DNA from: Actinocrispum wychmicini
GTDB lineage: Bacteria; Actinomycetota; Actinomycetes; Mycobacteriales; Pseudonocardiaceae
Direction of reading: 5' to 3'
DNA: 64,000 bases
Assembly: GCF_004345645.1 (NCBI RefSeq)
Contig: NZ_SLWS01000001.1
Span: 770,714 to 834,713 of the forward strand
The notes beneath the pieces are model-generated. The model saw only the letters and a list, made by a program, of their open reading frames with translations, searched no databases and was not told where the DNA came from. Below are positions 52,374 through 60,005 of the stretch, piece after piece. The translations under genes were made by a program, and so were the position numbers. Position 1 is the stretch's first letter. Each line of letters starts with the position of its first letter.

Positions 52374-53513
52374 TCAGCCGCCCGAGTGCATCACGTCCGC
52401 GGCGAACGGGACCGACGTGTCGTCCGGGTCGTCGAGCCACCCTGCCGGCAACGTCACCTTCCCCGGCGATCCCTGCCGGCCCCGCGGCCCCTCGGCGTCG
52501 GCGGGGAACGGCGCGTCGTGGTCGAGTTCCCCGATCAGGTCCTCGATCTCACCGACCGTGGCGACCAGGGCGAACCGTTGCCGCAGATCGGACCCGACCG
52601 GGAAACCCTTGAGATACCAGGCCATGTGTTTCCGTAGGTCCCGAACTCCCTTGTCCTGACCCAGATGCGCGGCCAGGAGCGTGGCATGCCGGTGCAGGAT
52701 CTCGGCGACCTGCCCCAACGACGGCGGCTCCGGCAACGGCTCCCCACGGAACGCGGCCTGCAGCTCGGCGAACAACCAAGGCCGCCCAAGGCATCCACGC
52801 CCCACCACAACGCCGTCACATTCGGTCTCGCGCACCATGCGTTGCGCGTCCTCGGCACTGAAGATGTCCCCGTTGCCCAACACCGGAATGCTCGTGACAG
52901 CCTCCTTGAGCCGCGCGATCGCAGTCCAGTCGGCTGTACCGCTGTATCGCTGAGCAGCCGTGCGCGCGTGCAAAGCGACCGCCCGCGCCCCTTCGGCCTC
53001 CGCGATCCGCCCGGCGTCAAGGAACGTGTGATGGTCGTCGTCGATCCCGATCCGGAACTTCACCGTCACCGGCACATCCCCGGCGGCCTTGACCGCGGCC
53101 CGGACAATCTCCCCGAACAACCGCCGCTTGTACGGAAGCGCGGCGCCCCCACCCTTCCTGGTGACCTTGGCCACCGGGCACCCGAAGTTCATGTCGACGT
53201 GGTCGGCCCGGTCCTCACCCACGACGATCTTGGTGGCCTCCGCGACAGTGGCCGGATCCACCCCGTAGAGCTGCATGGACCTCGGGTGCTCGGCGGCGCC
53301 GAACGTGATCATGTGCATGGTCTTCTCGTCACGTTCGACGATCGCGCGCGCCGTGATCATCTCGCAGACGTAGAGCGAAGTGGGGCTGCCGAACTCCCGA
53401 CACAGCTGCCGGAACGCCACATTCGTGATGCCCGCCATGGGAGCGAGCACAACGGCCGGATCGACCACATACGGGCCGATCCGCAGCGAAGGAGTCCCGA
53501 CAGGCACGCACAT
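52374..53513 (-). CDS. dusB: tRNA-dihydrouridine synthase
   Basis: A 379-residue FMN-dependent Dus. VLAPMAGITNVAFRQLCRE is at the N-terminus, catalytic Cys in MNFGCPVAKVTRKGGGAAL, and FMN-phosphate contacts in VPVLGNGDIFSAEDA and GVVVGRGCLGRPWLF. It reduces uridine in the tRNA D-loop with NADPH. It corresponds to the last gene of the mycobacterial-like block (Rv0823c position). Which Dus subfamily it belongs to is a guess. Confidence 0.92.
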   Translation of the reverse strand: MCVPVGTPSLRIGPYVVDPAVVLAPMAGITNVAFRQLCREFGSPTSLYVCEMITARAIVERDEKTMHMITFGAAEHPRSMQLYGVDPATVAEATKIVVGEDRADHVDMNFGCPVAKVTRKGGGAALPYKRRLFGEIVRAAVKAAGDVPVTVKFRIGIDDDHHTFLDAGRIAEAEGARAVALHARTAAQRYSGTADWTAIARLKEAVTSIPVLGNGDIFSAEDAQRMVRETECDGVVVGRGCLGRPWLFAELQAAFRGEPLPEPPSLGQVAEILHRHATLLAAHLGQDKGVRDLRKHMAWYLKGFPVGSDLRQRFALVATVGEIEDLIGELDHDAPFPADAEGPRGRQGSPGKVTLPAGWLDDPDDTSVPFAADVMHSGG

Positions 53514-53518
53514 AGGCT

Positions 53519-53558
53519 AGCTGGCGACAGCCACCTCCCCCGTTGTGGCTCGCCAGCT
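53519..53558 (-). terminator. Hairpin between the membrane hydrolase and dus genes
   Basis: AGCTGGCG (53519-53526) and AGCCAC (53529-53534), with a 2-nt bulge between them, pair with GTGGCT (53545-53550) and CGCCAGCT (53551-53558). Loop of 10 nt. It lies downstream of the hydrolase stop on the minus strand and just before dusB. Confidence 0.6.
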
Positions 53559-53560
53559 CG

Positions 53561-53621
53561 TTCGGCAGATCCACGGCCGAACTCTCGGCAGATGAGCGAC
53601 GATTCCTTCGGCAGATCCACG
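53561..53621. repeat. Three direct repeats with a 23-bp period
   Basis: TCGGCAGAT occurs at 53562-53570, 53585-53593 and 53608-53616; the first and third share the longer TTCGGCAGATCCACG. They lie in a 165-bp intergenic region between the hydrolase and dusB genes. The period is about two helical turns. No function is assigned. Confidence 0.6.
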
Positions 53622-53678
53622 ACGGCCAGGTATGTCCGGGCCGGCGAGGTTGTCGTCAACCGGGTCCTCTTCGGACGT

Positions 53679-55028
53679 TCACACGGTGAACAACCCCCAG
53701 TAGACGGCCCACGGCAGGAACGCGGCCACACCGGCCAACAACAGGCCGCGTTGGACCCGGGCGTGCCGCCAGCCCCGCACGGCAAAGCCGGCGCCGACCA
53801 CGACTCCCACTGCGACAAGCTGTAACAGCAGCCAGGTTGGCGGCCGGCCGAGGACGGCGGTGTCGACGTCGACCGCCCCGGTCGACACCACGGAGAACAG
53901 GTAGCCGAAGGTTCCGAAGACCGCGATCAGGCCGGCAAGCGCGGTCAGCCTGGCCGGCCAGCGTCCCGGCGGGCGGTGGGTCGTCCGGCGCAGTCGGCGG
54001 ACGGCCGCGCACACCGGATACGCCAGGAAACCGACCAACATCACCGCGAACAGCCCCAGTTGCACCACAAGTCCCTCGTACCAGGCGAGCGGTTCGGTTG
54101 GCGAACTGGCCAGTGGTTGGGCGGGTGGTGGGTCCGCGCTCGCTGATGGCGGGCCGGCGGCCAGTCCGTTGACCCAGGTGGTGACCAGGTCGACGAACCC
54201 GGGAGCGAACTCGGTGGCGGCGGCTTTGTTGAATCCGTCCGCGCTGCGGCGCATGTTGTGGTTGGCGTCCTTGACGACTCGCAAGGTGTAGTGCTGGTTG
54301 CCGCCTCGGTCCAGCGACTCGCGGAACAGCGCCAGGCTTTCCCCCGGCGCGGTCGACCGGTCGTGGTCGGCGAACACGCCCAGCAGCGGTTGGCGGACGC
54401 GCTGCAGAACCGCTGTCGGTTCGTAGGCCGTGTCCCCGAACAGGCCCGCGGCGACAAGCATTCGGCTGGCGTTCAATCCGATTGGACCGACCAGCGCTCC
54501 GGAGATCCCGGCGTGGGCCAGGTACGTCCGGTCGCTCCACAGTTGTGTCCGGTCCGCCGGCAGGGCGCTGGCGCTCGCGGTGACCACGAACGCGATGTCG
54601 GCGGACTTGGTGGCGGCCAGCGGGGCGACCCAACCGCCCTGGCTGTGCCCCCAGAGCCCGACCCGGGACGGTGTCACGTCCGGTCTGGTCCGCAGGAGTT
54701 CGACGCCGGCGATGGCGTCGTCGGCCAGCGTGGTGAAGGAACTCGTGGCCCGGGAGTAGTCGCTGCGTTTGTCGTAGATCAGCACCACGATCCCGGCCCT
54801 GGCGAACGCCTCCGCCTCCGGCCGGTAGGCGTCCCGGCCGCGGGCGCCGGCCCCGGCGAGCAGGACCATGCCCGGATGGCCGGTCCCGTTCGCGGGCGCG
54901 ACGATGGTGCCGTGCAGATTCTGGTAGCTGACGTCGGTGTTGGTGATGTCGTCGGCCGCGGCGACCGGCGGGGCCATGGCCAGCAGCGGCCCGGCGACCA
55001 GGCCGGCGAGTTTGCTTTTGAGCAGCAC
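53679..55028 (-). CDS. Exported alpha/beta hydrolase with C-terminal membrane domain
   Basis: A 449-residue protein. The signal peptide (LLKSKLAGLVAGPLLAMAPP, cleavage near VAAAD) is followed by a BAAT/dienelactone-type hydrolase domain (about 30-290) with nucleophile GLWGHSQGGWVAPLAA, acid in LLGVFADHDRST and His in KDANHNMRRS. A Pro-rich linker leads to a C-terminal domain with four hydrophobic helices (LVVQLGLFAVMLVGFLAYPV, LTALAGLIAVFGTFGYLFSV, LLLQLVAVGVVVGAGFAV, LLLAGVAAFLPWAVYW). The active site would be outside, tethered to the membrane. GTG 55028 has AGGAG 8 nt upstream. Substrate unknown. Confidence 0.83.
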   Translation of the reverse strand: MLLKSKLAGLVAGPLLAMAPPVAAADDITNTDVSYQNLHGTIVAPANGTGHPGMVLLAGAGARGRDAYRPEAEAFARAGIVVLIYDKRSDYSRATSSFTTLADDAIAGVELLRTRPDVTPSRVGLWGHSQGGWVAPLAATKSADIAFVVTASASALPADRTQLWSDRTYLAHAGISGALVGPIGLNASRMLVAAGLFGDTAYEPTAVLQRVRQPLLGVFADHDRSTAPGESLALFRESLDRGGNQHYTLRVVKDANHNMRRSADGFNKAAATEFAPGFVDLVTTWVNGLAAGPPSASADPPPAQPLASSPTEPLAWYEGLVVQLGLFAVMLVGFLAYPVCAAVRRLRRTTHRPPGRWPARLTALAGLIAVFGTFGYLFSVVSTGAVDVDTAVLGRPPTWLLLQLVAVGVVVGAGFAVRGWRHARVQRGLLLAGVAAFLPWAVYWGLFTV

Positions 55029-55073
55029 GAAGTGCTCTCCTGTCTTCGGAAGTGACCGCATTGCTTCCCACCA

Positions 55074-55107
55074 GCTGGGCCGTTGAGTTGCCGCTCGACG
55101 GCCCAGC
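55074..55107 (-). terminator. Hairpin terminator of the ArsR-type gene
   Basis: GCTGGGCCGT (55074-55083) pairs perfectly with ACGGCCCAGC (55098-55107); inside, GAG and CTC extend the stem. It starts 6 bp after the stop of the minus-strand regulator gene and would separate it from the hydrolase. Confidence 0.72.
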
Positions 55108-55112
55108 GCTCG

Positions 55113-55676
55113 TTACCTGCCGGCCTCCTTGGGATCGGGGAAGGCGATGAAGCGGGTCAGCACGGTCCGCGCACCCGCGGGGGTGTCCTCGTCCGGCCGT
55201 TGAAACCGCTTGAGCAAGTCGAGGTACGCGTCGAAGAACTCGGCCAGCTCGTCGAGGCTGACCCGGATCGCTCCCCGCGAGTAGGGCAGCGCGTCCCCCC
55301 ACGGCCCCAGCGTCTCCCTGGAATCCAGGAACTCGCCGAAAGTCGCCATGTCCTCGGTCAACCACAGCTGGTTCAACCGCTCCAGTTCGGCGCGCAGCTG
55401 TGGCTCCTGCTCGCCGCGCGGCGGGAAGCGCAGGCTCTTGCGGGCCGGCCGCCACCAACGTTCTTTGCCCTTGGCCAGCTCCGGCGCCTCCTCGACGAGG
55501 CCGTGCTCGGCGAGGACGCGCAGGTTGTAGCTGGTGCCGCCGGTGGTCACGCCGAGTCGGTCGGCCAGCGTCGTCGACGTGGCCTCGCCAAGGCGGCCCA
55601 GCTCACGCAGGATGCGCTGGCGCAACGGGTTGGCCAGCGCCCTGGCCGTGGACAGGTCGACGAAGTCGTCGGGCAT
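55113..55676 (-). CDS. ArsR-type helix-turn-helix regulator
   Basis: A 187-residue regulator. The N-terminal winged helix reads ARALANPLRQRILRELGRLG, then ATSTTLADRLGVTTGGTSYN and LRVLAEHGLVEEAPE. The C-terminal 100 residues are helical (QEPQLRAELERLNQLWLTED) and probably bind a ligand or dimerise; there are no metal-binding cysteines. It sits upstream of the membrane hydrolase and may regulate it. An inverted repeat overlaps its start region. Confidence 0.85.
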   Translation of the reverse strand: MPDDFVDLSTARALANPLRQRILRELGRLGEATSTTLADRLGVTTGGTSYNLRVLAEHGLVEEAPELAKGKERWWRPARKSLRFPPRGEQEPQLRAELERLNQLWLTEDMATFGEFLDSRETLGPWGDALPYSRGAIRVSLDELAEFFDAYLDLLKRFQRPDEDTPAGARTVLTRFIAFPDPKEAGR

Positions 55677-55677
55677 G

Positions 55678-55713
55678 GTTGCACGATAATTGATGCATCA
55701 CTTCTCGTGCAAC
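55678..55713. promoter_or_regulatory. Inverted-repeat operator at the ArsR-type gene start
   Basis: GTTGCACGA (55678-55686) and TCGTGCAAC (55705-55713) are perfect 9-bp arms with an 18-nt AT-rich spacer. The repeat begins 2 bp before the start codon, so the spacer probably contains the promoter or transcription start. Autoregulation is likely. Confidence 0.65.
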
Positions 55714-55771
55714 TAGGCCGTCCTCGATCGTCGCACAGCGCGCGACCCGGTTCGGTTGTCATACTGGGCTG

Positions 55772-56029
55772 ATGGCAGAGACGATCGTTGAGCCGTGCCC
55801 GGACTGCGGGTCCGACGGCATCCCCATCCTGTACGGGCTGCCCACCTACTACGCGCAGGTGGCCGCCGATGAGGGGAAGATCCGTCTGGCCGGCTGTGTC
55901 GTCCGCGGGCCGGACCAGCAGCAGTGGGTGTGCACCGCGGACGAAAGGCACGAGTGGACGAACGGGCCGCGTTGGCTGGCCGTGATCGACGCCATCTTCG
56001 ACGACTACGAGAACAGGTCCCGTTCGTAG
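55772..56029 (+). CDS. Small zinc-ribbon-like hypothetical protein
   Basis: An 85-residue protein starting MAETIVEPCPDCGSDGIPIL. CPDC and the later Cys/His (GCVVRGPDQQQWVCTADERH) could form a zinc site. No other motif is recognised. It is short, acidic and probably cytoplasmic. It is divergent from the ArsR-type gene and convergent with the LigD-type gene. Similar small proteins occur in actinomycetes, but I know no function. Confidence 0.75.
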   Translation: MAETIVEPCPDCGSDGIPILYGLPTYYAQVAADEGKIRLAGCVVRGPDQQQWVCTADERHEWTNGPRWLAVIDAIFDDYENRSRS

Positions 56030-56049
56030 CGAGCCGTCCTTAGTGGACG

Positions 56050-57036
56050 TCAGTCCGTGCGGGCGCGGCTGGGTGCGACCCGGTCCGGTTCGTTGGGCTG
56101 TTTGGGATACACCGGTGGCCAGGGCGCGTCCATCAGGCCGGCGGCCATGTCCCGCTCGTGCATCGCCAGCAACGGTTCCAGCGACTGGGGGTGGGCGTTT
56201 ATCTCCGCCCACGGGTCGCCCAGGGCCGCCAGCCGGCCCGGAACCGACGCCAGGTCAAGGGAATCCGGTGTCACGTCGTCGAATTCGTCCCAGGACAGCG
56301 GGGTGGAGACCGGGCCGGTGACCCGGTCGCGGACCGACCACGCGCCGAACACGGTTTTGTGCGGCGCGTTCTGGTTGTAGTCGACGAAGATCCGCTTGCC
56401 GCGCTCCTCTTTCCACCAGGCGGCGGTGATCAGGTCCGGTCGTCGGCGTTCCAGTTCCCGTGCGACGGCCACCGCCGCCGCGCGCACCTGGTAGGAGTCC
56501 CATCGGGGCTGCAGGCGCATGTAGACGTGCAGTCCGCGCTTTCCGGTGGTCTTCGGGTACGCCACCAGGCCCAGTTCGGAGAGCAGTGCTCTCAGTTCGT
56601 GGGCCGCCTTGACGGCCTGGGCGAACCCGGTTCCTGGTTGCGGGTCGAGATCCAGGCGGAGTTCGTCCGCGTACTCCGGGGTGTCGGCGAGGAACGGCCA
56701 CACGTGGAAGCCGAGGCACGCCAGGTTCACCGCCCACGCCACGTGCGCCAGGTCGGCGATCACGAGCGCTCGTGACGGTGTTCCGTTGACGGTCGACACG
56801 GTCGTGGTGACCAGCCAGTCCGGGATGGTGTCCGGGACCCGTTTCTGGAAGAACGACGGTCCGCCGGCGCCGCGCGGGAACCGTTGCATCAGCACCGGCC
56901 GCCCGCCCATCGTGCGCATCAGCGGCTCGGCCACCGCGAGGTAGTACTCCACCAGGTCGAGTTTGGTCTCCCCGCGAGAAGGGAAGAACACCTTGTCCGG
57001 GCTGGAAATGGCGACGTCATGCCCGGCGACCAGCAC
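56050..57036 (-). CDS. Stand-alone LigD-type polymerase/primase domain
   Basis: A 328-residue protein equal to the polymerase domain of LigD. It has an early SSPDKVFFPSRGETKLDLVEYY, catalytic Asp pair in LRLDLDPQPGTGF, PKTTGKRGLHVYMRL and a late PHKTVFGAWSVRDR. It would fill gaps and add nucleotides at double-strand-break ends in Ku-dependent joining. No ligase, nuclease or Ku gene is adjacent. GTG 57036 was chosen; a TTG 9 nt upstream is possible. Divergent from a WYL regulator. Confidence 0.92.
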   Translation of the reverse strand: MLVAGHDVAISSPDKVFFPSRGETKLDLVEYYLAVAEPLMRTMGGRPVLMQRFPRGAGGPSFFQKRVPDTIPDWLVTTTVSTVNGTPSRALVIADLAHVAWAVNLACLGFHVWPFLADTPEYADELRLDLDPQPGTGFAQAVKAAHELRALLSELGLVAYPKTTGKRGLHVYMRLQPRWDSYQVRAAAVAVARELERRRPDLITAAWWKEERGKRIFVDYNQNAPHKTVFGAWSVRDRVTGPVSTPLSWDEFDDVTPDSLDLASVPGRLAALGDPWAEINAHPQSLEPLLAMHERDMAAGLMDAPWPPVYPKQPNEPDRVAPSRARTD

Positions 57037-57055
57037 AAACGTCAACCTACCCCGC

Positions 57056-57072
57056 CTGACAGGAACTGTCAG
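57056..57072. promoter_or_regulatory. Operator candidate between the LigD-type gene and WYL regulator
   Basis: CTGACAG-GAA-CTGTCAG is a perfect inverted repeat with a 3-nt spacer in the 59-bp divergent intergenic region. GCAGAAT at 57081-57087 could be the -10 of the regulator gene. The TGACAG/CTGTCA type of repeat is common before WYL-type regulators. Confidence 0.7.
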
Positions 57073-57095
57073 TCTCTCGATGCAGAATTGACCCT

Positions 57096-58064
57096 GTGCG
57101 AGCGAGCCGGTTGTTGTCCGCCCTCCTGCTGTTGCAGGCCCGGGGCCGGATGACCGCGCAGGAGCTCGCCGACGAGTTGGAGGTCTCGGTCCGGACCGTC
57201 TACCGGGACGTGGAGTCGCTCAGCGCCGCCGGGGTGCCGGTGTACGCCGACCGTGGCCCGGCCGGCGGCTACCGGCTGCTGGCCGGCTACCGGACCCGGC
57301 TGACCGGGATGACCACGGCCGAGGCCGAGTCGCTGTTCCTGGCCGGCATGCCCGACCAGGCCGCCGAACTGGGTCTTGGCCAGGTCCTGGCGGCCGCCCA
57401 GCTGAAGCTGCTCGCCGCGTTGCCGCCGGAACTGCGGGACCGGGCCGACTCGATCCGTTCGCGGTTCCTGCTGGACGCGCCCGGCTGGTTCCGGGAGCAG
57501 GCTTCGCCGCCGCTGCTGGCCCCGGTCGCCGCCGCGGTGTGGGAGCAGCACCGGATCGCCGTGCGCTACCGGCGGTGGAACTCCTCCGAGGTGGACCGGG
57601 TGCTGGAGCCGCTCGGCCTGGTGTTGAAGAACGGCACGTGGTACCTGGTCGCGACGGCGGTCGGCTCGGCCGAACCGCGGACGTTCAGGGTCTCCCGCGT
57701 GCTCACCATCGAACAGCGGGAGAGCTTTCTGCGGCCGGCCGGATTCGACCTGGCCGCGCACTGGGAGACCGCGGCGGAACGGGTCGAGACCACGTTGTGG
57801 CGGGGCCGGGCCAAGGTCCGGCTGTCCCCGCACGGCCTGCGGATGGCGTTCCTGCTGGGGCCGGTCGTCGGCCGGGCGCTGCGGGAGACGGACCACAGTC
57901 CGGACGGGGACGGCTGGACCACGGTGACGCTGCCGATCGAGACCAACCGGCACGCGCTGCACTCGATCCTGCAGCTCGGCCCGGACGCCGAGGTCCTGGA
58001 GCCGGTCGAGTTGCGGGAGATGTTCGCGCAGGCCGCAGCCGAGCTGGCTCGCAGGTACACCTAG
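57096..58064 (+). CDS. WYL-domain transcriptional regulator (YafY type)
   Basis: A 322-residue protein. The N-terminal HTH_11/DeoR winged helix includes MTAQELADELEVSVRTVYRD and the wing PVYADRGPAGGYRLL. The central WYL domain carries WYL itself (KNGTWYLVATAVG), and a C-terminal WCX-type extension follows. WYL proteins often sense nucleic acid or nucleotides and control DNA-damage or defence genes, so a link to the divergent LigD-type polymerase is attractive (inference). It overlaps the convergent decarboxylase gene by 4 bp. Confidence 0.9.
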   Translation: MRASRLLSALLLLQARGRMTAQELADELEVSVRTVYRDVESLSAAGVPVYADRGPAGGYRLLAGYRTRLTGMTTAEAESLFLAGMPDQAAELGLGQVLAAAQLKLLAALPPELRDRADSIRSRFLLDAPGWFREQASPPLLAPVAAAVWEQHRIAVRYRRWNSSEVDRVLEPLGLVLKNGTWYLVATAVGSAEPRTFRVSRVLTIEQRESFLRPAGFDLAAHWETAAERVETTLWRGRAKVRLSPHGLRMAFLLGPVVGRALRETDHSPDGDGWTTVTLPIETNRHALHSILQLGPDAEVLEPVELREMFAQAAAELARRYT

Positions 58065-59383
58065 CCCAGGTCGCGGGCCAGCAGGTCGTCCTCGGTCTCC
58101 CGTCGGACAAGCAGGCGGGACTGGCCGTCGCGGACGGCGACGATCGGCGGCCGGCACACCTGGTTGTAGTTGGAGGCGAGCGAGTGGTGGTACGCGCCGG
58201 TCATCGGCACGGCCAGCAGGTCGCCCGCGTGCACGTCGGTGGGCAACGGCACGTCTTCGGCGATCACGTCGCCCGCCTCGCAGTGCCGCCCGACGACCGT
58301 GACCGTCCTCAGTGGAGCGTTCGACTGCCTGCCGGCGAGCCGGACGCAGTACTTGGCTCCGTACAAGGCGACCCGCATGTTGTCGCTCATCCCGCCGTCG
58401 ACCGCGACGAAGCCGTTCTTCACGGTCACCACCCGGTAGAGCGTGATCCCGGCGGGTGCGACGACCGCGCGGCCCGGTTCGATCGTCAGGTGTGGCACGG
58501 GAAGCCCGACCGTGGCGGCGGTGTAGCTGACGGCCACCCGGACGCGTTGCGCGTAGCCGGTCAGGTCGAAGGTGGGCTCGCCGGGCAGGTACGGCACCGC
58601 GTGGCCGCCGCCGAGGTCCAGTTCGCGCAGCACGATCCCGTGGGTGTCCCGGATCTGCCCCATGAACGTCACCATCCGGCGCGCGGCCTCCTCGTAACCG
58701 GCCACGGTCGACACCTGTGAGCCGATGTGGCAGTGCAGGCCGGCCAGCCGCAGGCTCGGCTGCGCCAACACCGCGGCGACGGCCTCGGCGGCGGCACCTC
58801 CGCTCAGCGGGAAACCGAACTTCTGGTTGTCCACCCCGGTCGTGATGGCCTTGTGGGTGTGTCCGTCCACTCCGGGCGTGACCCGGACCAGGACGCGTTG
58901 GGGGTAGCGGGCGAGGGCGCCGAGTTGGGCGATCTCGTCAAGGGAGTCGACCACGATCCGGTCCACCTCGTACGCCAACGCCGCCTTGAGGTCCTCGGGT
59001 GTCTTGACGTTGCCGTGCATGAGGATCCGGGTGGCCGGGAAGCCGACCGACCGGGCCACGGCCAGTTCGCCCGCCGAGCACACGTCCAGCGACAGGCCCT
59101 CCTCGGCGACCCACCGCAGCACGGCCTTGCAGGTCAGCGACTTGCCCGCGTACGCGACCTCCACCTCGGGCAACGCGGTCCGGTAGGCCCGGCAGCGGCG
59201 CCTGACCTCGTCCTCGGCCAGGACGTACACGGGCGTGCCGAACCGCGTGGCGAGTTCGTTCGCGGACACGCCCGCGACGCACAGGCCGTCCGGTCCGATG
59301 CTCGTGCCGAGCGGCCAGACGTCCTGGTCCAGCTTGGCACGCAACGACTTGCCCATACTTGGCAGTACGTCCGCGAGGGTCAC
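58061..59383 (-). CDS. lysA: Diaminopimelate decarboxylase-type PLP enzyme
   Basis: A 440-residue fold-type III decarboxylase. The PLP Lys is in EVAYAGKSLTCKAVL, His in LAGLHCHIGSQV, the phosphate-binding glycines in LDLGGGHAVPY, then EPGRAVVAPAG, the cross-subunit Cys in RHCEAGDVI and the final SLASNYNQVCRPP. The last motif differs from the usual YNRVPRP (Cys for Pro), and no other lysine genes are nearby, so it may be a second copy or act on a related substrate. GTG 59383 has a perfect AAAGGAGG site. Confidence 0.85.
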   Translation of the reverse strand: MTLADVLPSMGKSLRAKLDQDVWPLGTSIGPDGLCVAGVSANELATRFGTPVYVLAEDEVRRRCRAYRTALPEVEVAYAGKSLTCKAVLRWVAEEGLSLDVCSAGELAVARSVGFPATRILMHGNVKTPEDLKAALAYEVDRIVVDSLDEIAQLGALARYPQRVLVRVTPGVDGHTHKAITTGVDNQKFGFPLSGGAAAEAVAAVLAQPSLRLAGLHCHIGSQVSTVAGYEEAARRMVTFMGQIRDTHGIVLRELDLGGGHAVPYLPGEPTFDLTGYAQRVRVAVSYTAATVGLPVPHLTIEPGRAVVAPAGITLYRVVTVKNGFVAVDGGMSDNMRVALYGAKYCVRLAGRQSNAPLRTVTVVGRHCEAGDVIAEDVPLPTDVHAGDLLAVPMTGAYHHSLASNYNQVCRPPIVAVRDGQSRLLVRRETEDDLLARDLG

Positions 59384-59518
59384 CGTGTCCTCCTTTGTGG
59401 TCGGTACGTCAACCACAACGCCGATCCGGCGGCAGAGCGCCCGGCGCGGACACAGTCATGACGACCATGCGGACCTTGTTAGCGCGATCCTGATGGCGGG
59501 GTGGCGTGGGCCACTACG

Positions 59519-59974
59519 TCATCGACTTGTTGGCCGCTGTTTGTTGGCCGCCGTGTGCCGGACCAGCCCGGCCACCATGTCCGAGGTGATCTTCTGCAAC
59601 GCCCGCCGGTACACCCAGCCCATCCCCGGCACCTTGCACCGGAACGTGGTGTGCCAGTGGATGTCAGTGCCGCCGTTGGCCGCGGACAGGTCGATGATCG
59701 CTCGGTAACCCCTAAGGGGGAGCCCTTCGAGCAACTCGTAGCTGAACCGTTCGTTCTCGACCAGCTCGGCGACCCGTTCCCGCATCTTGTACCTGCCGGT
59801 GTGGAAGTTGCGGATGGCGCCGACGCTCTCCGGTTCGGGTGATCCGGGCCGTTCCAGTACGAACCGTTCGACCGTGCCCCAGGTCGGCCAGGTCGAACCG
59901 GCTTTCAGTAGCGCGTAGACCGCGGCCGGCTCGGCATCGGAGTGGCCACGGGCCGCCAGGCGTTGAAGTCCCAT
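59519..59974 (-). CDS. SRPBCC-family protein (polyketide cyclase/dehydrase-like)
   Basis: A 151-residue START/Bet v1-like protein. It opens with ARGHSDAEPAAVYALLKAGS and the typical WPTW (STWPTWGTVERFVLE), then FSYELLEGLPLRGYRAIIDL and DIHWHTTFRCKVPGMGW. It binds a hydrophobic ligand in a helix-grip cavity; the role is unknown. ATG 59974 lies just outside the palindromic operator; an ATG at 59983 lies inside it. It is divergent from a TetR gene, its probable repressor. Confidence 0.85.
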   Translation of the reverse strand: MGLQRLAARGHSDAEPAAVYALLKAGSTWPTWGTVERFVLERPGSPEPESVGAIRNFHTGRYKMRERVAELVENERFSYELLEGLPLRGYRAIIDLSAANGGTDIHWHTTFRCKVPGMGWVYRRALQKITSDMVAGLVRHTAANKQRPTSR

Positions 59975-59976
59975 GT

Positions 59977-60002
59977 ACCACATGGTACATGTACCATGTG
60001 GT
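59977..60002. promoter_or_regulatory. 26-bp perfect palindromic operator for the TetR/SRPBCC pair
   Basis: A perfect palindrome whose half is ACCACATGGTACA (59977-59989), followed by its exact complement to 60002. It spans almost the whole gap between the two divergent start codons (59974 and 60006). A TetR dimer bound here would block initiation on both sides. Confidence 0.85.
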
Positions 60003-60005
60003 CCA

